Part shown: one piece after another, positions 27,174 to 40,056 of the stretch
Layout of the letters: the number at the start of each line of letters is the position of its first letter
Position numbering within the stretch: position 1 is the first letter of the stretch
Source of the DNA: Saccharopolyspora sp. NFXS83
GTDB taxonomy: Bacteria > Actinomycetota > Actinomycetes > Mycobacteriales > Pseudonocardiaceae
NCBI RefSeq assembly: GCF_026241095.1
Contig: NZ_JAPFGB010000010.1
Coordinates: 62,001 to 126,000, forward strand
Reading direction: 5' to 3'
Length of the DNA: 64,000 nt
The notes under the pieces: generated by a model
Told to the model about the DNA's origin: nothing
The model's input: only the letters and a program-made list of their open reading frames with translations
The model's database searches: none
Program-made: the position numbers and the translations under genes

Positions 27174-27459
27174 GCCGTCCTCCGTCGAGTTGGGTGATCG
27201 TTCGCACTCGTTGCCGACGGATGCTGCCGCTCCGGGCGCACCGCACCACCAACTCCGCTTCCGCTCAACGAAAGCCCCGCGCGAACCGCGCACCGGATTC
27301 CGCCGTGCGCGACGGCTTCCCGGCGAGGAACCCGCAGACAGGAGGGGCGGCCTGCCGGTTCGTCGAGAACCGGTGGACCGTGAGACCGACGCGGAGCAGA
27401 GCACCGGCGTGCCCTTGGCGAGCTGGCGAGCGGCGCACCGGCCGCGAGCTCAGCGGATG

Positions 27460-27660
27460 CTCGGCGGCGACCGGTTCCCGCTGCTGGCGGCGATGCCCGA
27501 AGCGGCGGTCGACGACCTCGAGGGGCTCTTCGCGCATCACCTGCTCGTAGGCGGGATAGGCGAGGCGGTGATCACCGTCGGCCGCGGCGAGCTCCCCGGC
27601 CAGCTCGTAGGTTTCGTCGACCGCGCCCAGGCATTCGCCCGCGGGGCGGGCGACGCGAAC
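27460..27660 (-). pseudogene. Possible remnant of an FAD-dependent monooxygenase C-terminus
   Basis: On the minus strand the frame reads CLGAVDETYELAGELAAADG then DHRLAYPAYEQVMREE. This resembles the terminal helical segment of FAD-binding aromatic hydroxylases, where 'AYxLAGELAxxxGDHxxAFxAYE' is common. No FAD-binding GxGxxG or GD motif precedes it and no start codon with ribosome site is seen. It lies in the 543-base gap between the MFS gene and the DUF4177 gene. Resemblance is from memory of the family, so confidence is low. Confidence 0.35.
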
Positions 27661-27716
27661 GGCAGCACGCCGTTCCCCCGGATCCTCTCCTCCGGCGTGC
27701 ACTTGCTCGATGGTCC

Positions 27717-27908
27717 TCAGTCGCGCGACCGCGTGAGCACGACGACGATCTCGTGGGTCTGCCCGCTGCCGATGGCCGGAGCGATCGTGCCCACCGCCTG
27801 CCAGCCGTGGCGTCCGAGTTCGTCGAGCTCCTTCTCGAGCCGGTCGTAGTCGAAGCCCCTCCAGGTCTGCTTGCACTTCAACACCTTGTGTTCGAACGAT
27901 GCGCTCAT
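27717..27908 (-). CDS. DUF4177-like small protein
   Basis: A 63-residue protein: FEHKVLKCKQTWRGFDYDRL then LDELGRHGWQAVGTIAPAI and EIVVVLTRS. The strand-helix-strand pattern with 'LnelGxxGWelv' is typical of DUF4177. AAGGAGG lies seven bases before ATG 27908; the longer frame to 28079 starts in non-coding sequence. Function unknown. Confidence 0.8.
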   Translation of the reverse strand: MSASFEHKVLKCKQTWRGFDYDRLEKELDELGRHGWQAVGTIAPAIGSGQTHEIVVVLTRSRD

Positions 27909-28333
27909 GGATCGCCTCCTTGAGCTCCAGGGCACACCGTGACCTCGCGTCACACTCAAGGATTCGACACCGGTGATGTGCGGCGCACCAAGGCCGTGCT
28001 CCGGCCGGGTGCTCGAACCCCCGGCGATCAGAAGCGGACCGGCGCAGCGCGCATCTGGGACGATCGTGGCCGCGTCCACGCGTCGGCGAGGTCAGCCCGT
28101 CCAGGAACACCCGAAGAAGGAAACCAGATGCTCTGACCAGGTCTTCCACAGTGGCGGCCAAGAAAGCCCGGTCGACACCGAACCGCTGGTCGGTGAGCAG
28201 GCCGGGAACCCTCCCCAGCGAAAGAAGCCCGACGCACCCCGGCCACCGCACCGTAGGGGCCTACGGGGGGCTCGGCCCCCGTACGAGCAAAAAGGAGCCG
28301 GGAAGACGCAACGCGTCAACCAGACTCCTCGAG
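27909..28333. other. Gene-less interval between DUF4177 gene and tRNA-Ala
   Basis: 425 bases without a believable frame. Near its left end GTGAC-N5-GTCAC (27939-27953) is a possible operator for the DUF4177 gene, and the right part holds the paired hairpins after tRNA-Ala. Confidence 0.5.
28252..28283 (-). terminator. Overlapping hairpins downstream of tRNA-Ala
   Basis: CGTAGG/CCTACG (28252-28265) and TACGGGGG/CCCCCGTA (28262-28283) share bases and are mutually exclusive. They lie 50-80 bases past the tRNA 3' end, with a TTTTT run before them on the transcribed strand. Probably the tRNA terminator. Confidence 0.45.
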
Positions 28334-28406
28334 TGGAGACGAGGGGAATCGAACCCCTAACCCCCGCCTTGCAAAGGCGGTGCTCTGCCAATTGAGCTAC
28401 GTCCCC
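28334..28406 (-). tRNA. tRNA-Ala (anticodon TGC)
   Basis: 73 nt on the minus strand. Acceptor GGGGACG pairs with CGTCTCC (one G-U), the anticodon loop CTTTGCAAG gives TGC, and the T loop GGTTCGATTCC is normal. It follows tRNA-Ile and DLW-39, the usual order beside gyrA in actinomycetes. Confidence 0.95.
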
Positions 28407-28544
28407 GTCGGTGCCGGAGCACCTGGTCGCCGGAACTCTGCCGCTGCCGTAAGAGCGTACTCAGGCGACCACTTCAGGGTCGAGGTAGAGATCCGCGACC
28501 GCGGGGGCTGGCCGACAGGGCCGACCGGTGAGCCGAATGTCGGC

Positions 28545-28664
28545 TCACACCTCGCCAGCGGTGGCCTCGCGCCAGAGGTCGGCCTCGGCCTTGGCAGCGC
28601 GGTTGCGGCGGACGACGAACAGAACGGCACCGGCAACGACGGCGAGTGCGAGCAGCTTCTTCAT
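28545..28664 (-). CDS. DLW-39 family protein
   Basis: A 39-residue protein: MKKLLALAVVAGAVLFVVRR then NRAAKAEADLWREATAGEV. The hydrophobic N-terminal helix and the ADLW motif near the C-terminus define the actinobacterial DLW-39 family, known for its location between the tRNAs next to gyrA. AGGAGG lies eight bases before ATG 28664. Function unknown; it is below the size cut-off of most gene callers. Confidence 0.92.
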   Translation of the reverse strand: MKKLLALAVVAGAVLFVVRRNRAAKAEADLWREATAGEV

Positions 28665-28734
28665 TTCCGGTCGCCTCCTAGAACGGGGCACCCGCGGACC
28701 GCGGGCATCGGGGAAACATCCTTGACAGGAAGGG

Positions 28735-28808
28735 TGGGCCTAGAAGGACTTGAACCTTCGACCTCTTCGTTATCAGCGAAGCGCTCTAACCGCCTGAGCT
28801 ATAGGCCC
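28735..28808 (-). tRNA. tRNA-Ile (anticodon GAT)
   Basis: 74 nt on the minus strand with acceptor GGGCCTA/TAGGCCC, anticodon loop CTGATAA (GAT), and T loop GGTTCAAGTCC. Confidence 0.95.
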
Positions 28809-28906
28809 TTGGTGTGACTCGAAGATTACACGACCCCCGGCGTCCGCCACGCAGGGGGGTCCGGGCTCCGGGGCGGCGATCGCGCGGACCGCCGCCCCGG
28901 ATTCGA

Positions 28907-29725
28907 TCACTCCCGCTCGGACAGCGTGACCTCGACGCCACCGGCGAAGTCGGCGGCCACGTTGTAGATGAACGCGCTCACCGTCGCCAGTGCCGTGAAC
29001 AGCACGATGTTGATCGCACCGATGATGGAGGCGACGCCGAACACGCGGCCCGCGCTGATCAGTTCCTCGCTGGCCGCGTCCTCCGGCGAGGTGAGCTCGG
29101 TGAACGTGCCGTTCAGCGAGTCCCAGACGCCCATGCCGTCGAGCACGCCGTAGAGCACCGCGACCGCGATCATCCACACGAAGAACATCGCGACGCTGAG
29201 CACCAGCGCCAGCTTCAGCACCGACCACGGGTCGAGCCGCTTGACCTGCAGGCTCGCCCGCCGCGGTCCCCGGCTGGGCCGGCGAGCGCTGGGCGTCTGC
29301 GCCCCCGGGCGGGCCGCCGCACCGAAGTTCACCGCGCTGCGCCCGTCGGAGGAGCCCTGCGAGGGGATCTCGGTTCGGACGGTCTCCTGGTCGTACCCGG
29401 TCGTCGGGATGCCCTGGGTCTGCGCGGTGTCGAAGCCGGATGTCGCCGGGGTTTCGGCGTGGCCGTCGGCGGCACCGGTTCCGGCACCGGTGCGCTGCCA
29501 CGGCGGCGGCGTCTCGGTGCCCTCGAAGGTCTCGGACCCGTTCGGCTTCGAGGCCGTGTCGCCGTTGGCCCCGTCGGCCGCGGCCGACACCTCGCCGTCG
29601 CTCTGTGCGGCGTCGGTCTGCCCGGTCATCACCGAGGTGTGCTGGGAGTTCTGGCCGGTCGTCTGGTCGGCATCCTGGTCACCCGGGTGCCCGTCCGGAC
29701 GCTCCGGCTTCTCGGAAGATGTCAC
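28907..29725 (-). CDS. DUF3566 membrane protein downstream of gyrA
   Basis: A 272-residue protein. The first 150 residues are acidic, Gly/Thr/Gln-rich and likely disordered. The C-terminal DUF3566 domain has two membrane helices: LALVLSVAMFFVWMIAVAVL near 170 and VASIIGAINIVLFTALATVS near 230, with VKRLDPWSVLK leading in. Orthologues occupy the same place in most actinomycetes (Rv0007). Starts at GTG 29725, 32 bases after gyrA, so co-transcription is likely. Function unknown. Confidence 0.9.
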   Translation of the reverse strand: MTSSEKPERPDGHPGDQDADQTTGQNSQHTSVMTGQTDAAQSDGEVSAAADGANGDTASKPNGSETFEGTETPPPWQRTGAGTGAADGHAETPATSGFDTAQTQGIPTTGYDQETVRTEIPSQGSSDGRSAVNFGAAARPGAQTPSARRPSRGPRRASLQVKRLDPWSVLKLALVLSVAMFFVWMIAVAVLYGVLDGMGVWDSLNGTFTELTSPEDAASEELISAGRVFGVASIIGAINIVLFTALATVSAFIYNVAADFAGGVEVTLSERE

Positions 29726-29757
29726 GAGAGATCCTTCATGATCGTCATCGGCGGTCG

Positions 29758-32253
29758 CTACTTCGTCGGCTCAGGCCCGGCGGCGTCCGGATCGGCGGCC
29801 TCGTCGGCGCTGCGCGCGATGGCCACCACCGAAGTTCCGTCGCCCAGGTTCATCAGACGCACCCCCTTCGTCTGCCTGCCTGCCTTGCGAACCTCCTTGG
29901 CGGTGGTCCGGATGACGCCGCCGGTGGAAGTGATCGCATAGAGCTCATCGTCCAGGTCGACGATGAGCGCCCCGACAAGCCTCCCACGTTTGCGGTCGTA
30001 CTGAACGGTGAGCACACCCTTGCCGCCGCGGCCCTGGACCGGGTAGTCGTCGATCTCGGTCCGTTTGGCGTAGCCCCCGTCGGTGGCGACGAGGACGAAG
30101 CGACCGGCCCGCACGACGCCCATCGCGAGCAGCTCGTCACCGGCGTTGAACCGCATGCCGAGCACGCCTGACGTGGCGCGTCCCATGGGGCGCAGCGCCT
30201 CGTCGGTGGCGTGGAACCTGATCGACTGGCCTTCGGCGGAGACCAGCAGCAGGTCGTCCTCCTCGGAGCACAGCACCGCCCCGACCAGCTCGTCCTCGTC
30301 CTTCAGGTTCACCCCGATGAGTCCACCCGAACGGTTCGAGTCGAAGTCGGTGAGGCGAGACTTCTTGACCAGGCCGTTCTTGGTGGCGAGCACCAGGTAG
30401 GGCGCGGCGGTGTAGTCCTTGATCTGCATGACCTGGGCGATGTGCTCGTCCGGCTGGAACGCGAGCAGGTTCGCCACGTGCTGGCCGCGGGCCGTGCGGT
30501 TGGCCTCCGGCAGGTCGTAGGCCTTCGCCCGGTAGACCCGGCCCTTGTTCGTGAAGAACAGCATCCAGTCGTGGGTGGAGCACACGAAGAAGTGCGACAC
30601 GATGTCGTCCTGCTTGAGCTGCGCGCCCTGCACTCCCTTGCCGCCGCGCTTCTGCGCCCGGTACAGGTCGGTGCGGGTCCGCTTCGCGTAGCCGGTGCGG
30701 GTGATCGTGACGACGACGTCCTCGTCGGCGATGAGGTCTTCCATGGAGACTTCGCCCTCGTAGGGCACGATCTTGGTGCGGCGGTCCTCGCCGTACTTGT
30801 CGACGATCTCCATGAGCTCGTCGCGGATGATCTGCCGCTGCCGCTCGGGCTTGGCGAGGATGTCCTTGTAGTCCTCGATCTCCAGCTCCAGCTCGGCGAG
30901 CCGGTCGACGATCTTCTGCCGCTCCAGCGCGGACAGCCGCCGCAGCTGCATCTCCAGGATCGCGTCGGCCTGGACCTCGTCCACGTCGAGCAGCGCGATC
31001 AGGCCGGTGCGGGCCTCGTCGACGGTGGGCGACCGGCGGATCAGCGCGATCACCGCGTCCAGCGCGTCCAGCGCCTTGACCAGGCCGCGCAGCACGTGGG
31101 CGCGTTCCTCGGCCTTGCGCAGCCGGAACCGGGTGCGCCGGACGATGACCTCGATCTGGTGGTTGACGTAGTACCGGATCACCTGGTCGATGCGCAGCGT
31201 GCGGGGCACGCCCTCGACCAGCGCCAGCATGTTCACGCCGAACGTGGTCTGCAGCTGGGTGTGCTTGTAGAGGTTGTTGAGCACGACCTTCGGGATCGCG
31301 TCCCGCTTCAAGGTGAACACGATCCGCATGCCGCGCCGGCTGTTGGACTCGTCGGCGATGTCGGAGATCCCGCTGATCTTGCCGTCGCGGTGCATCGCCG
31401 CGATGTTCTCGATCAGGTTGTCCGGGTTCACCTGGTACGGCAGCTCGGTGACGATCAGCGAGGTGCGGCCCTTCGCGTCCTCCTCGACGGAGACGACCGA
31501 GCGCATCTTGATGGAGCCGCGACCGGTGCGGTACGCGTCGGCGATCGCGTTGGTGCCGAGGATGAGCCCGCGGGTCGGGAAGTCCGGTCCCTTGACCCGC
31601 CGGATCAGCTCCTCGAGCAGCGTCTCGTCGTCTACGTCGGGGTTCTCCAACAGGTAGACGACGCCGTCGGCGACCTCGCGCAGGTTGTGCGGCGGGATGT
31701 TCGTCGCCATCCCGACCGCGATCCCGCTACCGCCGTTGACCAGCAGGTTCGGAATGCGCGCAGGCAGCACGTCCGGTTCCTGCGTGCGGCCGTCGTAGTT
31801 GTCGGAGAACTCGACGGTGTCCTCTTCGATGTCGGCGAGCATGTGCATCGCCAACGGCTTCAGCCGCGACTCGGTGTACCGCATGGCCGCGGCAGGGTCG
31901 TTGCCCGGCGAACCGAAGTTGCCCTGGCCGTCGATGAGGGGGTGGCGCATCGCCCACGGCTGCGCCAGGCGGACCAGCGTGTCGTAGATCGCCGAGTCGC
32001 CGTGGGGGTGGTAGTTGCCCATCACCTCGCCGACGACGCGGGAGCACTTCACGTACCCGCGGTCCGGCCGGAAACCGGAGTCGTACATCGCGTAGAGCAC
32101 CCGGCGGTGCACCGGCTTGAGCCCGTCGCGCACGTCGGGCAGCGCCCGCGCGACGATCACGCTCATCGCGTAGTTGATGTAGGAGTTCTGCATCTCCTGC
32201 TGGATGTCGACCGGTTCTACGCGGCCGTTCTCCGGCGGCAGGATGTCCGTCAC
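29758..32253 (-). CDS. gyrA: DNA gyrase subunit A
   Basis: An 831-residue type II topoisomerase subunit. The catalytic tyrosine is Y126 in [10 protein letters not shown]. The quinolone-resistance region [11 protein letters not shown] has Ser87 and Asp91, the residues associated with susceptibility. The C-terminal domain contains the GyrA box KRGGKGVQG and several beta-pinwheel blades. GTG 32253 start. It lies 148 bases downstream of gyrB on the same strand, with a hairpin in the gap. Confidence 0.98.
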   Translation of the reverse strand: MTDILPPENGRVEPVDIQQEMQNSYINYAMSVIVARALPDVRDGLKPVHRRVLYAMYDSGFRPDRGYVKCSRVVGEVMGNYHPHGDSAIYDTLVRLAQPWAMRHPLIDGQGNFGSPGNDPAAAMRYTESRLKPLAMHMLADIEEDTVEFSDNYDGRTQEPDVLPARIPNLLVNGGSGIAVGMATNIPPHNLREVADGVVYLLENPDVDDETLLEELIRRVKGPDFPTRGLILGTNAIADAYRTGRGSIKMRSVVSVEEDAKGRTSLIVTELPYQVNPDNLIENIAAMHRDGKISGISDIADESNSRRGMRIVFTLKRDAIPKVVLNNLYKHTQLQTTFGVNMLALVEGVPRTLRIDQVIRYYVNHQIEVIVRRTRFRLRKAEERAHVLRGLVKALDALDAVIALIRRSPTVDEARTGLIALLDVDEVQADAILEMQLRRLSALERQKIVDRLAELELEIEDYKDILAKPERQRQIIRDELMEIVDKYGEDRRTKIVPYEGEVSMEDLIADEDVVVTITRTGYAKRTRTDLYRAQKRGGKGVQGAQLKQDDIVSHFFVCSTHDWMLFFTNKGRVYRAKAYDLPEANRTARGQHVANLLAFQPDEHIAQVMQIKDYTAAPYLVLATKNGLVKKSRLTDFDSNRSGGLIGVNLKDEDELVGAVLCSEEDDLLLVSAEGQSIRFHATDEALRPMGRATSGVLGMRFNAGDELLAMGVVRAGRFVLVATDGGYAKRTEIDDYPVQGRGGKGVLTVQYDRKRGRLVGALIVDLDDELYAITSTGGVIRTTAKEVRKAGRQTKGVRLMNLGDGTSVVAIARSADEAADPDAAGPEPTK

Positions 32254-32299
32254 GAGTGGAGGTTCCTTTCAGGCGGGTTGGGCGGGTTCCTGCGCCGGC

Positions 32300-32332
32300 G
32301 CGACACGGGTGAGCGGTGCTCTCCCGTGTCGC
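32300..32332 (-). promoter_or_regulatory. Hairpin in the gyrB-gyrA gap
   Basis: GCGACACGGG (32300-32309) pairs perfectly with CCCGTGTCGC (32323-32332) around 13 bases. It lies about 45 bases before gyrA and 70 after gyrB, so it could attenuate, process or stabilise the gyrBA message. No T-tract follows. Confidence 0.45.
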
Positions 32333-32401
32333 GGCGAGCCGGGCGCTGCGGCCTGGCCACGGCGGTCGATCCCGTTCGAGCGAGTGCGGGCGGAGCCGGG
32401 A

Positions 32402-35407
<3,006 letters not shown>

Positions 35408-35418
<11 letters not shown>

Positions 35419-36583
35419 GGCTGACCTCCCCGTCCCGAACGTCGAAGCGGGTACCAGCGAGCTCGGCGGGCACGTCCTCCCCCACCGCGGCGGTCACCAG
35501 CACCTGCTCGGCGCCCGCGACCAGCTCGGCCAGCCGTGAACGCCGCCGCCGGTCCAGCTCCGCGAACACGTCGTCGAGGATCAAGACCGGTTCCGCGCCA
35601 TCTTCGGCGAGCAGGTGGTACGAAGCCAGCCGCAACGCCAGCACGAACGACCACGATTCGCCGTGACTCGCGTAGCCCTTCGCCGGCAGCTCGCCGAGCA
35701 CCAGGTCCAGGTCGTCGCGGTGCGGTCCGACCAGGGACACGCCCCGCTCCAGCTCCTGGCCGCGCACCCGCTCCAGCTCCACGACCAGCGCGGACTCCAG
35801 CGCGGCCCGGTCGGCCCGCGGCCCCATCGGCACGCCGTACCCCTCGGGAAGCGAGTCGCCGAGGCTGCTGCGGTACCGCAGGTCCGCGACCCGCCCGGCA
35901 GGAGCGCTGTCCGTGCCCGTCTCGGCGACGCTGGCATAAGCGCTGGTCACGTGCGGTGCGATGTCGGCGACCAGGTCGAGCCGCGCCGCCAGCAGGTCCG
36001 CGCCGTGCTTCGCGAGGTGGCCGTCCCAGACCTCCAAGGTCCGCAGGTCCGGCGCCTGACCGCCGCGGCGCGCGCCGCCCGCCGACTTCAACAGCGCGCT
36101 GCGCTGCCGCAACACCCGCTCGTAGTCGGAGCGCACCCCCGCGTACCGCGGCGACCTCGACACCAGCAGCTCGTCCAGGAACCGGCGCCGCTCCCCCGGA
36201 TCACCGCGCACCACCGCGAGGTCCTCCGGCGCGAACAGCACCGTGCGCAGGATGCCCAGCACGTCGCGCGGCTTGCCGGGCGCCCCGCGGTTGATCCGCG
36301 CGCGGTTCGCCTTGCCCGGCGTGATCTCCAGGTCGACCAGCAGCTCCCGGCCGTCGTTGATCACCGCGGCCCGCACGAACGCCCGCTGCGAGCCGTAGCG
36401 CACCAGCGGCGCATCGCTCGACACGCGGTGCGACCCGAGGGTGGCGACGTAGCCCAGTGCCTCGACCAGGTTCGTCTTGCCCTGACCGTTGGAACCGACC
36501 AGCACGGTCGGCCCCGGTTCGAAGGTCAGGTCGGCCTGCGGCCACGAGCGGAAGTCGGTCACTTGCAGATGTCGGACGTACAA
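35408..36583 (-). CDS. recF: RecF DNA repair ATPase
   Basis: A 391-residue SMC-like ATPase that loads RecA at gaps. Walker A is GSNGQGKT (30-37), the signature [15 protein letters not shown] follows in the middle, [11 protein letters not shown] is conserved, and Walker B is [14 protein letters not shown] start at TTG 36583 ([14 protein letters not shown]) because this is the exact family N-terminus and GGGAG precedes it; the ATG at 36688 adds a Gly/Arg-rich leader. Stop overlaps the dciA-like start. Confidence 0.95.
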
Positions 36584-36729
36584 AGCGCTCCCACCGGATC
36601 GGGTCGCACGAGCGGGACGCGCGCGGAACCGGCCGCAGCCGAGGAACCCCCGGCCGGGCACGTGGTGAGGTGACCCGCTCGGGATCACCTCACCGACATG
36701 TCACCGTGTCGACATGGCGACTCGGCGAC

Positions 36730-37617
36730 TCAGCCCTCGTTGGTCTCCACCGCGTGCCCGCCGAACTGGTTGCGCAGCGCGGCGACGGCCTTCATCGCGG
36801 GCGAGTCGTCCTGCCGGGAGGCGAACCGTGCGTAGAGCGCGGCCGTCATCACCGGGGTCGGCACGGCGTTGCGCACCGACTCCTCCACCGTCCAGCGGCC
36901 CTCGCCGGAGTCCGAGACGTACCCGCGCAGCTTCTGCAGCTCCGGGTCCTCGTCCACCGCGCGCACCAGCAGGTCCAGCAGCCAGGAGCGGACCACGGTG
37001 CCGCGGCTCCACGCCTTGATCGTCGCGGGCACGTCGGTGACCACATCGGAGGCAGCCAGCAGTTCGAAGCCCTCGGCGTAGGCCTGCATCAGGCCGTACT
37101 CGATGCCGTTGTGCACCATCTTCGCGTAGTGCCCGGCGCCGACCGGGCCCGCGTGCGCGAAGCCCTCCTCGCGCGGACCCTCCGGGCGCAGCGCGTCGAA
37201 GATCGGCAGCGCGCGCTCGACGTCCGCGGCGTCGCCGCCGGCCATCAGCCCGTAGCCGTTCGTCGCGCCCCACACCCCGCCGGACACGCCGACGTCGACG
37301 TACTTCACGCCGTGCTCGGCGAGCAGGGCCGCGTTCGCCTGGTCCTCGGTGAACCTGGAGTTGCCGCCCTCGATCACCAGGTCTCCCTCGGAGAGGACCT
37401 CGGCGAGGGCGGCGATGGTCTGCTTGGTCGGTTCACCGTGCGGAACCATGATCCACACGATGCGCGGGCCGGGCAGCCCGTCCACCAGGTCGGCGATCGA
37501 GGCCACGTCGCTGACCTCTTGGTTCCGGTCGTAGCCGACGACCTCGTGCCCGGCGGCCCGCAGCCGCTCGCGCATGTTGAAGCCCATTCGGCCGAGACCC
37601 ACAAGTCCCAGTTGCAC
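36730..37617 (-). CDS. gnd: 6-phosphogluconate dehydrogenase, short NAD-type
   Basis: A 295-residue enzyme of the short (about 300-residue) 6PGDH class, which oxidatively decarboxylates 6-phosphogluconate to ribulose-5-phosphate. QLGLVGLGRMGFNM is the N-terminal dinucleotide motif, IEGGNSRFTED and VGVSGGVWGATNGYGLMAGG bind substrate, and GHYAKMVHNGIEYGLMQ has the catalytic Lys and Glu. GTG 37617 follows GAAGGGGA. Placement between dnaN and recF is typical of actinomycetes. Confidence 0.93.
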   Translation of the reverse strand: MQLGLVGLGRMGFNMRERLRAAGHEVVGYDRNQEVSDVASIADLVDGLPGPRIVWIMVPHGEPTKQTIAALAEVLSEGDLVIEGGNSRFTEDQANAALLAEHGVKYVDVGVSGGVWGATNGYGLMAGGDAADVERALPIFDALRPEGPREEGFAHAGPVGAGHYAKMVHNGIEYGLMQAYAEGFELLAASDVVTDVPATIKAWSRGTVVRSWLLDLLVRAVDEDPELQKLRGYVSDSGEGRWTVEESVRNAVPTPVMTAALYARFASRQDDSPAMKAVAALRNQFGGHAVETNEG

Positions 37618-37726
37618 CGGATCTTCCCCTTCGAGACTGGTTGTTGCCCGAGCCTGCCGTTCCGGCGCGACCCGGTGTCGCACGTGATCGACGCCCGCGC
37701 GGATCGCGGCGGACGCCGGGACCACC

Positions 37727-38851
37727 TCAGCCCGGCAGGCGCACCGGCATCAGCAGGTAGAGGTAGCCCTCGACCACCTCACCATCCTCCCCGACCGGTT
37801 TGAGCAACGCGGGGCGGTTGGATGTGGTGAACAGCATCTGGGCGCGGTCGGTCTTGAGCGCTCCCAGGCCGTCGAGCAGGTACGTCGGGTTGAACGCGAT
37901 GGTCAGCGGCTCACCGGCGAGCTCCACCGGGAGCTCCTCTTCGGCGCTGCCCTCGTCGTCGCCACCGGCGGTGAGGCGCAGTCCGGAGTCGGAGAACTCC
38001 AGCCGCACCTGGGTGCCGCGCTCGGCGACCAGCGACACGCGCTTGATCGCCTCGACGAGCGGGGCCACGTCGATGATCGCGGTCGCGGCGGTCTCGGACG
38101 GCAGCAGCTGGCGGTACTTGGGGAACTCCGCGTCCAGCAGCCGGGTCGTGTTGCGGCGGGTCGTCCCGGACAGCCCGAGCAGGCCGTCGCCGGAGGCGAG
38201 CGAGATCTCGACCTTCGCGCCGGAGCCGCCGAGGGTCTTGGCGGACTCGGCCAGGGTCTTGGCCGGGACGAGGATCGCGGTGTCGTTGATCGACTCGTCC
38301 GGCTCCCAGGTGAACTCGCGCATCGCGAGCCGGAACCGGTCGGTGGCGACCATGGTGAGCCGGTCGGCGTTGATCTCCATGCGGACGCCGGTGAGCATCG
38401 GCAACGTGTCGTCCCGGCCGGCCGCGACCGCGACCTGGGCCACGGCGGCGGAGAACAGATCGCCGGGGACCGCGCCGGCCCGTTCCGGCATCGCGGGCAG
38501 TTCCGGGTAGTCCTCGACCGGCATGGTCGGGAGGCTGAACCGGGAGCTGCCGCAGGTGATCGTCACGCGGGAACCGTCGACGGTGATCTCGACGGGCCGG
38601 TTCGGCAGCGACTTGGTGATGTCGGCCAGCAACCGCCCGGAGACCAGCGTCTTGCCGGTGGAGTCGATGGAGGCCTCGGTCGTGACCTGGGCGGAGACCT
38701 CGTAGTCGAAGCCGGAGATGGTCAGCGCTTCGCCGGAGCTCGCGTCCAGCAGCACCCCGCCCAGCACCGGGACCGGTGGCCGCGACGGCAGGCTGCGCGC
38801 GACCCAGGCGACGGCGTCGGCAAGACCGTCACGTTCCACGCGGATCTTCAT
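37727..38851 (-). CDS. dnaN: DNA polymerase III beta clamp
   Basis: A 374-residue sliding clamp. It begins [20 protein letters not shown] and ends [11 protein letters not shown], both normal for DnaN, with the three clamp repeats in between (e.g. [46 protein letters not shown]). ATG 38851 follows AAAGGA. It lies on the same strand as dnaA, across the oriC region, with 321 bases before the first DnaA box. Confidence 0.98.
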   Translation of the reverse strand: MKIRVERDGLADAVAWVARSLPSRPPVPVLGGVLLDASSGEALTISGFDYEVSAQVTTEASIDSTGKTLVSGRLLADITKSLPNRPVEITVDGSRVTITCGSSRFSLPTMPVEDYPELPAMPERAGAVPGDLFSAAVAQVAVAAGRDDTLPMLTGVRMEINADRLTMVATDRFRLAMREFTWEPDESINDTAILVPAKTLAESAKTLGGSGAKVEISLASGDGLLGLSGTTRRNTTRLLDAEFPKYRQLLPSETAATAIIDVAPLVEAIKRVSLVAERGTQVRLEFSDSGLRLTAGGDDEGSAEEELPVELAGEPLTIAFNPTYLLDGLGALKTDRAQMLFTTSNRPALLKPVGEDGEVVEGYLYLLMPVRLPG

Positions 38852-39172
38852 CGATGTCCTTTCGGTTTCGGCCGAGGCCGGCTGCCGGGGAGAACGCTGC
38901 TGGCGCCGTGGGGGCGGCCAGCTCCGGGAGTGCTGTTGCTGCGTGCGGGGCTTTCGGAGGTCGGAGCTCCGCGACGTCGCTCGGGGTGCGGGCCACCTGA
39001 GGCGGGCGGCACCTGGTTCGAGGCGCTTCGGAACTCGTCCCACGAGATGGCCGGGAGCTCGGGGCTCCGCTTCGGACGACCATCGCGGGAGTCCCACCGT
39101 AGAGCGTTCGGCGTGATCGCCGCATCCGGGTCCAGGCTCTCGAAGCGCTCGGTTCTGGCCGTCGAGGCGAAG

Positions 39173-39620
39173 TTGTCCACTTGTCCACCGCCCCTCTCTC
39201 TTCTTTTTTTCTTCATTCAAAAGAAAAGAAAAGAGAGCAGTAGTAGTAAGGGTTGTGGGTTGTGGGGATAACCCTTGTTTTGGCTGCTCAAAGCACCCGG
39301 TCAGCTGTGGATGGGGACTGGGGGTAACCGGTGGATGGTCTGAACGGGTCGTGGACAACTTTTGACCGATCCGAGGTTGTCCACATCGAGCCCATGTTGT
39401 CCACACCTCCATCCACAGCTGACCCCCGAGTTGTACCCAGCCTCTGCGGATGAACCGGTGTTTCGGGCACCTCCACCGATCGGGTTGTGGGCAGATCTGT
39501 GGGTTTCCTGTGGCCAACCGGGGGATGGCCTGTGGGCAGGTCGGGGATCGTTGTGCACAGGGTGTGCATGGATTGGGGAAAACTCCAGCTCAGACCTGGG
39601 GACAGCCGAGCTGTGGACAA
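39173..39620. other. oriC: oriC: DnaA-box region between dnaN and dnaA
   Basis: DnaA boxes: TTGTCCACT 39173 and TTGTCCACC 39181 (overlapping), CGTGGACAA 39350, TTGTCCACA 39377 and 39397 (both perfect), TTGTGCACA 39551 (one mismatch), TGTGGACAA 39612 (perfect). Weaker forms lie between, including TTATCCCCA-like sequence at 39261. Location between dnaN and dnaA is the standard actinobacterial origin. The interval (38852-40408) contains no believable gene. Confidence 0.93.
39190..39250. other. Candidate DNA-unwinding element with DnaA-trio
   Basis: A T-rich then A-rich tract (39191-39238) with CTCTC/GAGAG ends is by far the most AT-rich stretch seen. It is followed by AGTAGTAGTAA at 39239-39249, then GGGTTGTGGG and the DnaA boxes. 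This matches the order DUE, TAG trinucleotides, GC patch, boxes described for B. subtilis-type origins. Assignment is by analogy. Confidence 0.6.
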
Positions 39621-39636
39621 GTCGGCCACATCGCGG

Positions 39637-39685
39637 CTTTTCTGGCGAGGGGTGAGGGCAAGACCACTTCGCCTGTGCAGAAAAG
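39637..39685. repeat. oriC dyad copy A: CTTTTCTG-N33-CAGAAAAG
   Basis: 8-base perfect inverted repeat separated by exactly 33 bases, next to the last DnaA box. Internal pairing GCGAGG/CTTCGC is possible. Two similar dyads follow at 39866 and 40010. Confidence 0.6.
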
Positions 39686-39865
39686 TCGGTGCCCGCGAAC
39701 GCCCCTAGACGAGGATCGGGCGCTCGACCCGGCGTGCTGCGTGCGCTGTGCGTCCAGATGTGCGCGGAGCGTGCCGATTTTCGGGTTCTCCACAGGCGTG
39801 CACCGGCTGCTGGTGGCCGCGCGGGGACCGCTGAGCGGTCGTTCGGACCCGGTCGGCGGCTGAAT

Positions 39866-39912
39866 CTTTCTCCCGGAGCGGGGTGGAGCGGCTTCGCGGG
39901 TCCAACAGAAAG
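39866..39912. repeat. oriC dyad copy B: CTTTCTC-N33-CAGAAAG
   Basis: CTTTCT pairs with AGAAAG across the same spacing. It is extended outward as CTGAATCTTTCT (39860-39871), which is repeated inverted at copy C. Internal CCCG/CGGG pairing is possible. Confidence 0.6.
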
Positions 39913-40009
39913 GTGCGGCGCCCGTGGTCGCACGGGGAGGTCCCGGCGTGGTGCCGCGAGCGGACGCCGCCCGGTGCCGGGGCGCGGACCCGCGGAGGAC
40001 GGCGACGAA

Positions 40010-40056
40010 CTTTCTGCTGAGGCGGCCCGGTCGCGGCCGGGTCCCACGGCAGAAAG
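40010..40056. repeat. oriC dyad copy C: CTTTCTG-N33-CAGAAAG
   Basis: Perfect stem CTTTCTGC/GCAGAAAG with an internal GGCCCGG/CCGGGTC stem. It extends to AGAAAGATTCAG (40051-40062), the exact inverse of CTGAATCTTTCT at copy B. Confidence 0.6.

Noticed and set aside
25336-27252. Long minus-strand frame over the SRPBCC and MFS region
   Set aside because: Wrong frame relative to both real genes, Arg-rich, no domain.
27265-28251. Minus-strand open frame of 328 codons
   Set aside because: It crosses the DUF4177 gene in another frame; only a small segment (27460-27660) resembles protein, treated as a relic.
28907-29725. DUF3566 protein as a transporter
   Set aside because: Only two helices and a disordered N-terminus; no transport family match.
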